DNA of 64,000 nucleotides, from the NCBI RefSeq assembly GCF_041381155.1, contig NC_091144.1, forward strand, positions 18,237,544-18,301,543, in the 5' to 3' direction. This DNA is from Argopecten irradians (taxonomy: Eukaryota > Mollusca > Bivalvia > Pectinida > Pectinidae). A model generated the notes under the pieces. It searched no databases, was not told the DNA's origin, and worked only from the letters and a program-made list of their open reading frames with translations. The translations under genes and the position numbers were made by a program. Of the stretch, positions 27,101-39,500 are shown one piece after another (position 1 is the first letter of the stretch; each line of letters begins with the position of its first letter).

Positions 27101-27506
27101 ATTTCCTAAGTTGTTTTAATTTACACACACTTTCTGAAAGATTTGTGAGCTGACATCCTGCAAGCCAGAGTTGAGTCAGTGAACACAAGTCTCCGATTTC
27201 ATCCCCGAGAACTCCAAGGGGATTGTAGGACAAGTTGAGATATGTTAGGTTCCTCAATGATCTTATTCCAGTTGGTAACATTGTCAGCCTGTTATCATTC
27301 AGCACTAACTCCTCCAGCAGTATTAATTTTGTTACTTCAGACGGTGGCATAAGAATCTCATTATTATTTAGTAACAACTTACGCAGGTTGACAAGCTTTT
27401 GTATATTACTAGATACCACTTTTATATTACGGTGACTCAGATTTAAAACCTCTTTTTGATTTTGATTGGCTTTCTGGATGATTTCCTCAATTAGTAACAA
27501 ATCCAT
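21175..27506 (-). CDS. leucine-rich-repeat protein with acidic C terminus (2 exons)
   Basis: Exons on the minus strand: 27506-26775 (244 codons, ending AAG|GTAAAT) and 21444-21175 (89 codons plus stop, after ATTGCAG). Both are phase 0, total 333 residues. Exon 1 has about nine SHOC2-type leucine-rich repeats of ~23 residues (for example LRKLLLNNNEI, LEELVLNDNRLTMLP, LTYLNLSYNPL, LAYLNLDHNQFQDIP), a protein-binding solenoid. Exon 2 encodes GLEYIIIGDS then a run of some 50 mostly Glu/Asp residues and a short basic/hydrophobic end. ATG at 27506 is chosen because a good acceptor (TTTTCAAACAG) sits just upstream at 27511, making this the second exon of a transcript with a 5' non-coding exon not located. 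No signal peptide or membrane segment. The solenoid-plus-acidic-tail plan recalls ANP32, but the repeats are not of that type. The exon 1 to exon 2 join is inferred from phase and splice sites; function unknown. Confidence 0.75.
21690..21990. mobile_element. dispersed ~330-bp inverted-repeat family (family C), copy in LRR intron
   Basis: It shares AATCACAGGCCTGCA with the 40064-40395 copy and ends with the arm words AATGAAATAGTCCA, CCCCTGGAGTATCGAGGATG. Non-coding. It lies inside the LRR gene intron. A 24-bp direct duplication (GAAATGAAGAGCATCTACAC, twice) sits just beyond at about 22054-22103. Confidence 0.55.
23618..24325. mobile_element. 708-bp inverted-repeat element nested in the 3.46-kb element
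   Basis: Perfect 25-bp inverted ends: AGTGTATGAACGGAAGTGTA... at 23618-23642 and its exact complement at 24301-24325. The interior has repeated GTATAGTCGCTTG-like words near both arms. A 123-codon minus-strand frame inside resembles nothing known and is probably chance. Confidence 0.7.
24880..26022. repeat. 1.1-kb G/T-only low-complexity tract (TGTTG variants)
   Basis: The plus strand is built almost only of G and T in interrupted TTGTG/TGTTG/TGTGTTG words, with sparse A and C. It is a degenerate pentamer-like satellite with longer-period copies (TGTCATTATGTATTGCGTTG-like words near 25330, 25535 and 25705). In the LRR pre-mRNA (minus strand) it reads as CA-rich, CAACA-type sequence. All the long Cys/Val frames (plus) and His/Thr/Gln frames (minus) here are artefacts of the repeat. 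Confidence 0.9.
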
Positions 27507-27510
27507 GATC

Positions 27511-28953
27511 CTGTTTGAAAACAAAATAAATAATTAAAGTTAGCATGAATCAGAAATGTTGTCTTATACATACTTTTTACAAAATTATAAAAAAAATATC
27601 GCAATGTATGTTATTACTGCATGCCTATTAAACGCTTACATACACCTATAAATGTTTTGTTTTGGGAACTATAGATGTTCAATATTCAATTCACAGCCCC
27701 GCCAACTATAATCTTTCCTCAACTATAAGTGGTAAAACTTTGACACATATAAATCTGTTCAAATACACCACCATGATTGATTTACATATTCCCAATATTA
27801 AGGAAACTCTGACAAAATAAAATAATAATAATGAAAAAAAATAAAATAAACAAAGTAAGAATAAACATTGTGAAACTAAAAAAATCTAAGTATCATTTGG
27901 AATTCACCCTCCCAAAAAAATAAAGATTGAGAAACTTAAAGGCCCAATACATTTCTAAAACATCAAAAGAAAGTTTTTCTTAAAACCATGATAACATAGC
28001 ATTCTATATTAATGACATATAAGATGAGGTTACACATATACCAAGCCAATGCGAGATTCCCTATACAATCTATGTTAATAATGGTGATCCATTCCACTGG
28101 TTTATAACATTCAAAATAAATCTTGATTAAATTGTTAAAAGTTGATGATAAGTGTAGTATTAATGGCAAGCTTATAGTTTTTATGCAACTCTACAAAATT
28201 ATCAATATTGTTATACATTTCCATTTTAAAAATTAAAAGGAGTTCTAGTTTAGGTATGTACCTTTACAAAATTTGTGAAAACCTGTTGTAATAAAAAATG
28301 TAGGTCATTCCATATCTGCTGCGAGATTTTTTAACAAGAAACACATGTATCATACCGACCAAGTGAGCCACGTAAGAGATATGTGTGCTTACAAACATAA
28401 TTTTGACATGACGATAGGTAAAAATAATCAGATTATGTTAGTAATGTTTGATACATAATTTAATTACATGATTAAACTCCTTTGCATATGGATACATTTC
28501 CATGTTTCTATCCGGAAGACCAGTCTAATACTTGTTACTGTGGACAGTAAAAGGCCTAAATTAGGCCTACTGTTGAGTGGTCTTCAGCAGGATATACATG
28601 TACATGTACTAGCCTAGTAATCTGTAGCCATCACACTACTTTATCATCTGACACAGTAGTACAGTACATTGTATCACCATTCTTATTTTCTCTTGCTATT
28701 TTAATTGCAACAATTTGTCTATTTTAATACATATAAGTACATAAATGTGTCAAATATATTTGTGAGAGTAATAAACGGTTTTAAAGGGTGATCAAAAGGA
28801 CAAAGCAATATTAACTTCTGTAAATTCGGAACTGCTGTGTTAGTTTATCGGTGCACGAATTCATGATTATCAATATTTGTTATAATCAGCTACGATTCAA
28901 TGAATTAACTTTGTTGTGTCGTTACCTGCAGTATTCCTACGAAAGTCATTATC
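27511..28953. other. upstream of LRR gene, no exon assigned
   Basis: AT-rich. I could not identify the 5' exon of the LRR gene or any other coding exon here. Confidence 0.4.
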
Positions 28954-29140
28954 ATGGCTGGTGGTGTCTGTTTTCATCCATTAAATGAACTTCAAAATAA
29001 CATTGAAAATGGAAATATGAAGAGCGTCACAACTACCATGAGAACTGAATTCGGAAGTCGATCGTTCTCTCCTCCAACGCAAAAGAGTTCGACAAAAGCG
29101 ACGACATGTACGCCAAACCCGGCCGCGGCCCATCACCCAG
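28954..29140 (+). CDS. possible orphan first coding exon
   Basis: ATG at 28954 opens 62 codons (starts MAGGVCFHPLNELQNNIENG) ending in CACCCAG|GTAACT, a fair donor in phase 1. The GC content and codon usage are higher than in the surroundings, and a CCGGCCGCGGCC patch lies near the end. I do not recognise the peptide and found no phase-1 acceptor exon that clearly continues it. It does not fit the phase of the downstream SLC23 exons. It may be a first exon of an unrecognised gene, or chance. Confidence 0.3.
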
Positions 29141-29280
29141 GTAACTAAGGTAGGATATTGCACATTTTTAATTGCTTTATAAATTGTTAAATGCGTGGAT
29201 CTTTTCCAAGTGTCGTCCCAAGATAATACTCTTTTATGTTATACTGTATACTGTGTACATGTGTAATATCCTACATGTAT

Positions 29281-29447
29281 ACATGTCGTCGGCTAAGCGT
29301 ACTGTAGTGCATGGAGTTTAGATTCTGTGTTGTCTATTCATTATATAAATATACGCGAGAATTGGAATAATTACAGTACAGTACCAGTAATTATTACAAT
29401 CCTCGCGTAGACACCACAAACTCAACTACGCTTAGCCGACGATATGT
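29281..29447. mobile_element. 167-bp foldback element
   Basis: Outer arms ACATGTCGTCGGCTAAGCGT at 29281 and its near complement ending at 29447, with inner arms CGCGAGAATTGGAATAATTA and GTAATTATTACAATCCTCGC. Almost the whole element pairs with itself. Non-coding MITE type. Confidence 0.75.
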
Positions 29448-29449
29448 AT

Positions 29450-30870
29450 CAATGTACTCAAGTAAAAAAAAAACACAAACAAGTAAAAAAAACACACAAA
29501 CAGATTGTCCTGTCCTGTGTAATTACCAAAATTTTACCAAAAGGTTGATATATAATTTTTTAGTTATTCAAGAGGAGAATATGTTATTAGATCTAGTCAT
29601 CATATTCACTCATTTATAATAATATAAGCTCATTTACATAACGATGTACAATGTGTTTAATACATATACAGTACCATTTATAAAGATGTATGACATTTCA
29701 ACAAAACATGTCACATCAATATACATATATCGAATAGGGCGGTGAATTAGCTATCAAACGATATCAGGGAAAACAATCTTCACCAATTTGCATTTCATCC
29801 TCTCAGCCACCCACTGAGCACAGCATCCATCCACAGTGCACATAACACACATCATAGACGTCATGTACATCTACGTCCGCCACGTACATGAATGTACATG
29901 TAATGTTAAGACTGCAAAAACAAATGTAAATGTCAAAATGTTCATGAAGAAATGCAATTATTACTGAAGAGCATGTGTTATTTTGTCATGTTGCAGAGTT
30001 TAGAGCTCAGTATACAATGTAAACATGAAAGAATCGTACTTAAATGTATTTTAATATACATGTACATGTAACAGCTGAACATTACTCAATAGAACGATAT
30101 GTTGTATACATATACTTCTAAACACGCTATGGTATATCTATTACAAAATGATTGTAGATAAATCGGATATAAAATGTGCATGTATAATTCCATAAAACTT
30201 GGAGCATGTTTTCTTTCGTCATAGAACTTTAACGACACTTATTTTATTTTAATTATCAGTAAAACTAGCATGGATGTTCTGTCTATTTTACTGACTTTCT
30301 TACAATTTACATTTTCAATCGCCACGTCAAATATATTTGTTACAAAGGGATCGTAGATAAATCGGATATATTTATATAAACACTATAAACAACATGGACT
30401 TTTTTTCTATCATTTTGATGGACTTTCATACAGTACAGATATACATGTATTTGTATTTTCAAACGTCACGTCATATACATAATATGTAAAATATATATTT
30501 ATTACAAAGAGATTATAGATAAGTTGGATATCAATGTATTTGCATGCACTTTAACGAAAATTATCAAAATTAAAACTAACACGGATTTTGATCTATCTAT
30601 TTTATGGACTTTCCACACAGTACAGATGTAATATGTTTTTGTATATTCTAACGTCACATTCTATCGATTGTACATTTTTAGGATTTTATGTCTTTGTTTC
30701 CACGAATAAAGAATGAGATGAGTCACAATGACACGTGTCACACCTGTTTAAACAGTGAACGAGAAAACAAAACCAGTCTACGTGACAACATTGATAATTT
30801 CTTCAATTTCTTCTGTTCATATATATATATATTTAATTTTGATTAATACAATCTTACATGCATGATGGCT
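29450..30870. other. no gene seen
   Basis: AT-rich intergenic sequence. There is a loose repeat of a segment around GATAGATAAATCGGATAT/ACGTCAC words at about 30150-30540 and 30600, roughly every 170 bp, but no coding signal. Confidence 0.35.
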
Positions 30871-30874
30871 CTGC

Positions 30875-32130
30875 CAGGTGGACATGGATATCTCAACACG
30901 TGTGAAAGATTTTGACTGGTTGACGGCCAAAATCTTTCACTCGGGTTGAGATATCCCTGTCCACTTCACAGACCCATGTAAGATTCTTTTTCTCCCATAC
31001 CCATACCAGCTTTTTCATCGCGCCATTATAGCAGGAACGTCGTTATGTCAAAATTGATGACGTCATCGACAATGCGCGCCGCAGTTACGCCGCATGTATT
31101 GATGACGTCTACGTTTATTGTCTAACGCGTGTGAGCTGTCTTACACCCCCCCCCTGTGTAAGATATAAAACCCCCCTGTGTATCTCAGTCGAGAGATATC
31201 TTTTAATCCCTGGCAACCACGGGATTTAATTAGCCGAGATAAAATCTGTTACCTCGATAAGTGAATTGAGATTCTCAGTCGAGGGCTAAGATTTTAGTAA
31301 CATAATCCCAATTCCGAGGCGTTAGCCGAGGTTTACGGGATGTACATCAAATGACTATTAGCTCCCGAGACTGAGATAACCCGATCTCCGAGGATGGATC
31401 ACTTAAAGGTAATAGATTTTTTTTCTCCCGCCTCTAAGATATAACAAAACCCATCTATATACGCGTTCAGAGTGTAAAACTATCCCGTCTTGGGCCTCCT
31501 GGTTCAAAGCCGATTAACCATTTCATCTGCGCTTCGATTTCAGTCATTCCGCTTAAAACTATAGTTCGGTTATATAAAAGAGAAAACGATGATCAATCGG
31601 TACATACTGTTTTCATAATTAAAAACAACAACCAAACAATGCATGGTAAATGACTGAATGGATATATTTCTAATAATATTGATTATCTGACGCTTGTGAC
31701 GTCACCGGTTCGAGAGTTTGACGTCACATGCGCGGACTGTTACATGAATGGCGTAAAATTCCGCCAAAATTCGCGTAAAGGTACCAGACAGATCGGACGA
31801 GATAGAAAAATCTAGCACCGGGTATCATGTGAGATTTCCCTGTCCGAGGTGCGAGAAAGAGATATCTTTTCCCTGGCAACCACGGGATATCCTTGTGAAG
31901 TATGGGAGAAATCCTGTGAAATGGGAGTAAAACTGTTGATATCCCTGTCTGGGGTAAGAGAAAGAAAAATCTCACACCGGTAAAACTGTGGATATCCTTG
32001 TCTGAGGTAAGAGAAAGAAAAATCTCACGACAGTAAAACTGTGGATATCCCTGTCTGGGGTACGAGAAAGAGACATATTTTCCCTAGCAACCACGAGAAC
32101 CCTGTGTAGTATGGGAGAAAAATTAGACCC
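30875..32130. repeat. repeat cluster: foldback plus ~54-bp tandem units
   Basis: At 30876-30966 GGTGGACATGGATATCTCAA... pairs with ...TTGAGATATCCCTGTCCACT around a ~15-bp loop. From about 31850 to 32120 three tandem units of about 54 bp carry GATATCCCTGTCTGGGGTA and AGAAAGAAAAATCTCAC. Words such as CCTGGCAACCACGGGATAT and AGTATGGGAGAAA recur through the block and again in the 51324-51670 element, so these are one family. Confidence 0.65.
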
Positions 32131-32914
32131 TTGTTATGAGCGGCGGGTAGTAGGGATAATGAGAAACTGTTAAATCATTTAATTTCACTTCTAGAGAAAA
32201 CAGGTGACTCCGACTTTCCTCCATCATCTAGTAAATCTGGCATGACCATTACTGCAGTAGTGATCATGTCTGTTAATATGATAATAAACGTATCAGTCGA
32301 AACCAATACGTTGTGAAAACAAAAAGTACGCATTATCATATTGCTGTTACCGAGACCGTTCGTTTCACGGAAACTCACGGTTCGTCTAACAGTGCCAACA
32401 TATATACTGAAGAGAAGTATAGAGACATCAAACAGCACACTCGACACGCTAACATTAATGAGAACAACAGGTGAACAAATAAAATGTGTAGCTAGTTTCC
32501 CATCCTGTGCATAGTGCCTAATTAAAAAAGACATACACGAAGAAAATTCTCAAATCCGGCCTCCTCCTTTGTAACTTGCAATGGCGACAGACAGGTCTAT
32601 TTCTTGCGATCTGCCTATGTTGGTATTCACAGTCTATCATGATTCCGTTTAGAATATATCTGGATGAAAGACACCATTTTTAAATTGTTTCTCAAAAATA
32701 AAAAAGACATCCCGTGTATGTCATCATATCAATAAATGTGAAAACTAAAATCATGCCAAGAAAACCCACATTAAGCTGTGAGTAGAATAGACAATCGTGA
32801 CACTACGTACAGAACTGTTCTGAAAGACAATACTAGTACACTCAACAAAGACAAAGTGGATTATATACATTTATCAAGAAACCGAGTGGACTTACTTGGA
32901 CACACTCACACATT

Positions 32915-33165
32915 GTCATGCACAATACTCCAGGAGTTTCTATCATGGTCGTTATATCCACCCATGTCACATCAAAACTGAAGTCTCTGTGCGCAACAAC
33001 GGGTCAGACAAATACATGTAGTTTAGCCCTTCGATATATATCTGCATGTCATTGGTAATTTGTTCTCTCCCGAACTGACTTCAGATTTGCTATGACATAT
33101 TCCAAGTGTGGATATTTCCGACAGTGATAGTAATCCATGGAGTATTCAGGATGACACAATGTACA
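32915..33165. mobile_element. family C inverted-repeat element, copy
   Basis: The left arm holds CACAATACTCCAGGAGTTTC and ATCAAAACTGAAGTC; the right arm holds CTTCAGATTTGCTATGACA, CCGACAGTGATAGTAATCCA and GGAGTATTCAGGATGAC. This is the same architecture as at 40064-40395 with a shorter interior. It lies about 390 bp upstream of the second SLC23 gene. Confidence 0.6.
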
Positions 33166-33553
33166 TGTTTTCAAGCTGTGTAAATATAATATTTTGTACT
33201 TTGAGAATAAATTAATCACACATTAAAATCTTGTACACTTAACAGTCACCAATTAAAATCTTGTACACTTAAATCAAATCACCCATTGAAATGTTGTACC
33301 CTAACGTTTGTTCGAGGAGTCAGCACTACACTAGGTGTTGACCGGTTTCATGTAAACAATCCTGAGGTATGCGTTCGACAACCTGTAATTCATTCACATG
33401 TCGCGCCAATGACAATTTATTAAAAATGATATCCGCAACAGATGTGCGATAATTAGTTCGAGATCAAAGTAACCACATCTGAAATTAGTACACGACATTC
33501 CAATATAAACAAAGGTTCGACAAATAATCACATACAGAAATGATACGAGGGGA

Positions 33554-36500
33554 ATGGATACTTCGGAAAATATAAAGTTTGTGCTACCTTCATCTGGAAG
33601 TGATAGTGCAGGCACGGAGATGAACAAAGATATAGAGTCATGCGGCACAGACCATCAGAGAGGAGATAGAATAGAAATGGAAACTGATGACGTGCAATCG
33701 AAACTTATTTACGGGATAAGTGATAACCCACCCATAGGGCTTACGGTTATACTGGCTCTCCAGGTAGGTTACTGATAACTCACCCGTAGGGCTTACAGTT
33801 ATACTGGCTCTCCAGGTAGGTAACTGATACTCACATAGTACGATTATACAGGTAGGTAACTGATAACTCCCATAGGGCTTACGATTATACTGGCTCTCCA
33901 GGTAGGTAACTGAATCACCCTATTACGTTACCACCAGGTAGGTAACTGTAAGTCACCCAGGTAGGGCTTACGGTTATACTGGCTCTCCAGGTAGGTAACT
34001 GATAACTCACCCATAGAGCTTACGTTTTATATCTGGCCCACCAGGTAGGTAACTGATATCTCACCCATAGGGCTTACGGTTATACTGGCTCTCCAGGTAG
34101 GTAACTGATAACTCACCAATAGCGCTTACGTTTATACTGGCTCTCCAGGTAGGTTACTGATAACTCACCCGTAGGGCTTACGGTTATACTGGCTCTCAGG
34201 TACTGGCTGATAATCCCCATAGTAGGCTCCAGTAGGTACTGATAACTCACCCATAGGGCTTACGTACTGGCTCTCCAGTAGGTAACTGATAACTCACCCT
34301 TACGGTAATTATACCCATAGGCTTACTGGCTCTCCAGTAGGTAACTGATAACTCACCCATAGTACGATTATACTGGCTCTCCAGGTAGGTAACTGATAAC
34401 TCACCCATAGAGCTTACGTTATATACTGGCTCTCCAGGTAGGTAACTGATAACTCACCCATAGGGCTTACGGTTATACTGGCCCTCCAGGTAGGTAACTG
34501 ATAACTCACCCATAGGGCTTACGGTTATACTGGCTCTCCAGGTAGGTAACTGATAACTCACCCATAGTACGGTTATACTGGCTCTCCAGGTAGGTAACTG
34601 ATAACTCACCCGTAGGGCTTACGGTTATACTGGCTCTCCAGGTAGGTAACTGATAACTCACCCATAGTACGTTATACTGGCTCTCCAGGTAGTACTATAC
34701 TACCTGGTACGTTATACTCTCCAGGTAGGTAACTGATAACTCACCCATAGTACGGTTATACTGGCTCTCCAGGTAGGTAACTGATAACTCACCCATAGTA
34801 CGGTATACTGTTATTCTTCAGGTAGGTAACTGATAACTCACCCGTAGGGCTTACAGTTATACTGGCTCTCCAGGTAGGTAACTGATAACTCACCCATAGT
34901 ACGGTAATACTGGCTCTCCTGGTAGGTACATGTAACTGATAACTCACCCATAGTACGGTTATACTGGTTGTCCAGGTAGGCCCATCGTACAATTCATAGG
35001 ATTTCATCTTATCTATTTAATAGCGCATTACTAAACGAACATTTGAAAAAAGCGAAGAAAAAAACTCGCGTTTTATCTTGGTTTTAACCTACAATATCGA
35101 AATATATTTGCTCAAAATCAAAAACTGTTACCATCATTCGACACTAGATTATAGCTTAGTTAACTACACTGTATATGTGATCATTATATAAAGTCACTAC
35201 GTTTAACTATATGCGCACGATCTAACGCAATTTGCGAAGGAATTAAATACTCATTTGTGGAGGAAAAACTAATAAGCTTCTACATGTATTATATTCGAAT
35301 TAAAGATTGCGGCAAGTTGTCGCAGTATTTTCTCTACGGATGCGTAGATGTATTAACCAAACATATCTAGCCCTACAATGTTTACTTGTCGGAGGAATTA
35401 TACAAAGGGTATGGTTCCTTCCCGACTTTCTATTTACCACGGACATTAGTATGAGGATATCTTCCTTCGTGTCCTATGTAATACTGTTCACAAATAAAAC
35501 GAGTCTAATAGCACTGTTGGGGTTTCAAATATGGATTTCATAATATAATTTTCACATGGCCGTGATGTCATCTACTGTTATAGCTTATAGAGACACAGAA
35601 CCAAATGATTTTTCATAGACGATAATGTTAACGGCTACCGCTGTCCAGGTTAAATGAAGTTTTCAAGTTCGTTTATTCATCGCTAATTTTGAAGAGGGTC
35701 ATCTCACACAACTGTGAATATAGAATTGGTAAAGAAGCACCATCTTGCTTAACTTTTTATGTGTGTTGGATGGGAGGGTGGTGGTGGTGGTGTTGTAATC
35801 TCATCTTAGGCCATCGGTATATATTTTCTGATGTTATTAACGTTTTTAAGAAACCTTTATGTTTTACTCCAGAAAGGTAGTGGCTTTTAAGGATAAATGC
35901 GTCATCAAATGCTTCAAAATATAGGTTGCAATGTAAAATGTTATCTTATATGACTTTTATGAAATTCGTCCAACAAAGTCGCGGAAAGCATTTTAAGAAA
36001 CACTTATTCAGATTAATTTCTTGAAAATTGTTAGGAAATGAACACTCAGTCCTGTAATAAATTCTGTACTTGTATATTTTAGAGTTATCTGTCCTTGCGG
36101 GTAGGTATTGATTGCGACGTAATGTGTTTGCGAGCGCAACGTCATATTTTTCGGAGAAACAGCTTGAATGACGCCCACAAAATAATGACGTTACAATGGA
36201 TACTTATCCGCAAGGGAGCTAACTCTGTAATGTAATTTTTAGGTTTTCATATTCTAGGTCACTAATGTCGATATTTCAGCAAACCATTTCCTCTGTTCCA
36301 AAATGTCTTTTCGTCGTCGCTCTCTTGGCCGATGTTGTGTGTTCTACAAACGTTGAGAGGTTTAAAACACAGCTGTTTTCGTCAACGATTTTCCTATCAG
36401 GGATGTGTACATTCTTCCAGAGCACACTTGGCATTAGGTGAGTTATTGACGATTGCATTGCTGTATCTGAGATATAAGGGGGTGGAGGAATTGACGGACC

Positions 36501-39500
36501 ATGGATGGGTGGACGAGTTGACTATTTGCTTTCTGGTGGTTTTTTTAAGTAGAAACTAAAACATCCAACCAATCAATCCCTATTATTTTGAGTTCTTCGT
36601 GTGGGATAAATGCCTTCTGAAGGTCTAGTAATACATGTACTCTTCCAGTGAACAAACCTTAAGCTGTTTGGGACCTTATGTGGTCAACCAGGTGAATGAG
36701 ATACGGATTGGTAGACAAGGAGTTCCAGAAGCCTGATTCAAGCTCATATGAAATATTGCTTGAATGTTTCGAGTTGTTTGCATACAGATTTCTCTAAAAT
36801 TTTGGAAACTATACTAAGAATGCTAACTGGTCGGTAGTTCGCTGCCTTCAACATTATCTTTCTTTTTAAAAAGTGGTTTAACTTTCGCAAGTTTCATATC
36901 ATTTGGTACAAATTAGTGTGATATTGATCCGTTAATCAAAAACGTGATTGGAATTTTAATAAAGTTTGCTGTATATTTTAGAAACCGAGCACGGATGTTA
37001 AAGGGACCAGTGCTCATTGAGAATGAATTCTTCAGATACATAATTAAGATGAAATCTGGATTGATTCAGATTTCTTTTTTGTGTAAAATTTTCTAATCAA
37101 ATCAGATTTTTGCTAGGAGGTAGATCTTCGACCAGTTTGGATGCAATTGTTGTTTAGAAACGATAACAGTGGTTCGCAATGGTAAGCCCTTCATGACAGT
37201 TTTCTCCGTCAATTTTTAGAGCAATTCTTTACATTTTGATATCCAAGGTTTTTGAAATGGTTCCAAAGTTGTTTTGAATTATTCTTGTTTGCTTCTTACT
37301 TATTTTCAAGAAAGCCTTGTTTCGCTTTTTTAACATCTTTTGTAATAATATTTCGGAGTTTAAATTTTTTTTTATAATACGAAGAGTGTCAACTTTTTCG
37401 AAATCGATTCAAAAGTTTATCTCCTAGGTTGATATTTTCAAGAAGTTTAGGAGTACCCAAGACTCTGTTTTTGCTTACCTCTGATATTTTTAACTCGCAA
37501 TCTAAAACATTAATAGAGATTTCCTGAAACGCCGACTCGTTTTTATCTTAAGCAAAGAAGCATTTAATAGATAGGATAGATGGATGAATGTGTGGATCGA
37601 TGTATATATGGATTGACAAAGAAATATGATGTGTGGATCTATCATCTAATGATATTTTGATTGAGATTAACATTAAATTACAGTCAGTGAATGTACAGTT
37701 CATGTGTGTGTATTTTGGCTCGCATATGCACGTGTCTCGTTGTCAGGGAAGCGAATTAAAATGATGTATTAAAAGAAATTATACTGGATATATCATCACC
37801 GACTAAAACCTTCCCGTCTTCACCCCGTCTATTCACTTTAATGGTAACTAAATTGAAATTCATCTGCATCTTTTGGATTAAAAGGCTATCCGAAAGAGAA
37901 CGTCATTTGCTTTAGCCATCCTTGCCCGACTGTTCACTTTAAGAGTGTCGAGGAGAGCTTGAATTGAAATGCATGTATGTACTATAATTTTCTCGAAAAG
38001 TCAAATATATAATCACTTCAGTGTTGCCCTTATATCAAACCAACCTTCCTGGAGTTTAAAGTTCGATTTCAAAGTGTCTTTTATGACCTCACACTTACAA
38101 AACTGCAACTTGATCGTTTAATATTATTTTTAACATTTTCTATAAAATTCGGTAAATTATCGATATTTTAGAATTTATCTATTGTGCGAGATGTCAGCGA
38201 CAACGGGAATATGACATCAAGCCACATGTTTATATATATCCTTCTTCTTTTAGTGATACATGTTATGTCATAAGTTACCAAAGTCCAAGTGTGTATTGTA
38301 TGTGGAAATTGCACTTTCCTGATATCTAACTAATTAACGATTCCTTCTTACAGTTTTGAAAATGTAGTGAAATTATTAAGGCTATTTTAGGATTTACATT
38401 CATATATATATAATTATATTGAAAGCTGTTGTAAGGAAGAAAGAGAGGAAAATATCATACAGAAATATTGAAAGCAGAATGAGAGGCCTTCTGTTGAAGG
38501 GAAAATATTTTATATTAAACATGTAATATTTAATTAAATTGTTGGGGTGGTTTTTTTTTCGAAAAAAGAAGATTAATTTTATTTTACCCTTTATGACAGA
38601 CAGTCACCGACACAGCGTCATTTTGTTTGCAGATTACCGGTATACCAAGGTCCGATCACATACTACATTTTACCACTGCTCTCACTCTCTTCTTTGCCGG
38701 AATGGAAATGTCCTGGTATTTATGATTCATAGAGACAATCTAATTTGTTTTATTATCCATCACACTGGTCTATATGTTTTGATTTCACAGTACATATAGT
38801 CTATATGCAATTATCTATTGTATTCGAAAGCGAAGCTTTATCCATTCTGGAATTATATTTGACAGTAATCAATAACATGCAGGTACGCGTGAAGCATCAG
38901 TTGTGTTAGCAATAATCCTTTATAAATGTTAAAATGTCTGTTTGTGAACTTCACATGGTCTGTCTGCAGTTGTTATTTCTACTCATGCGTAAAGCTCATC
39001 TGTGCTATAATATATTCGGCCTTTATAATTGTAATTATTTCCATACAATGTACATAAAACATGGTCAAACATCATCAATGGTACCAGCAATGAATTAATC
39101 CTTTGAACTCCAGTGTTGTGATTAAAACGTGAAAACTTCACTGTTCTGTAAGTCTACAAAGCAAGTAAAACCTAGGGATGTGATTGCAGTTCACATAACA
39201 GCGGTAGTCATGCAGTGTGTTGTGAGCTGTTCATGTGTTTACCTATACACTATGTATGCTTACTAGATGTTCCCCTTGCCTCATTAATATATATTTACCG
39301 GTATATGACTACGTCCGTGAGGACTTTTCATAGTGAGCTATAGCTCTTGTAATCTCCATGATAGAAAAGAAAATATGTAAAATCTATTTATCTTATACTG
39401 ATTGCGATTGTTCTATAATCACTTTTGATGATCCGAATGCAAGAGAGCGAGTGGTCTTAATATCCCGTATTCACAACGGATTCAGATGAATAAGGACGGT

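Noticed and set aside
27506-27524. Upstream extension of the LRR protein (a TTG-started MFSNRI)
   Set aside because: These bases form the polypyrimidine tract and AG of a splice acceptor; ATG at 27506 is preferred.
28954-29140. Alternative first exon of SLC23 paralogue 2
   Set aside because: It ends in phase 1, while exon 36280 needs phase 0 and the 33554 exon has no matching acceptor, so the frame would break.
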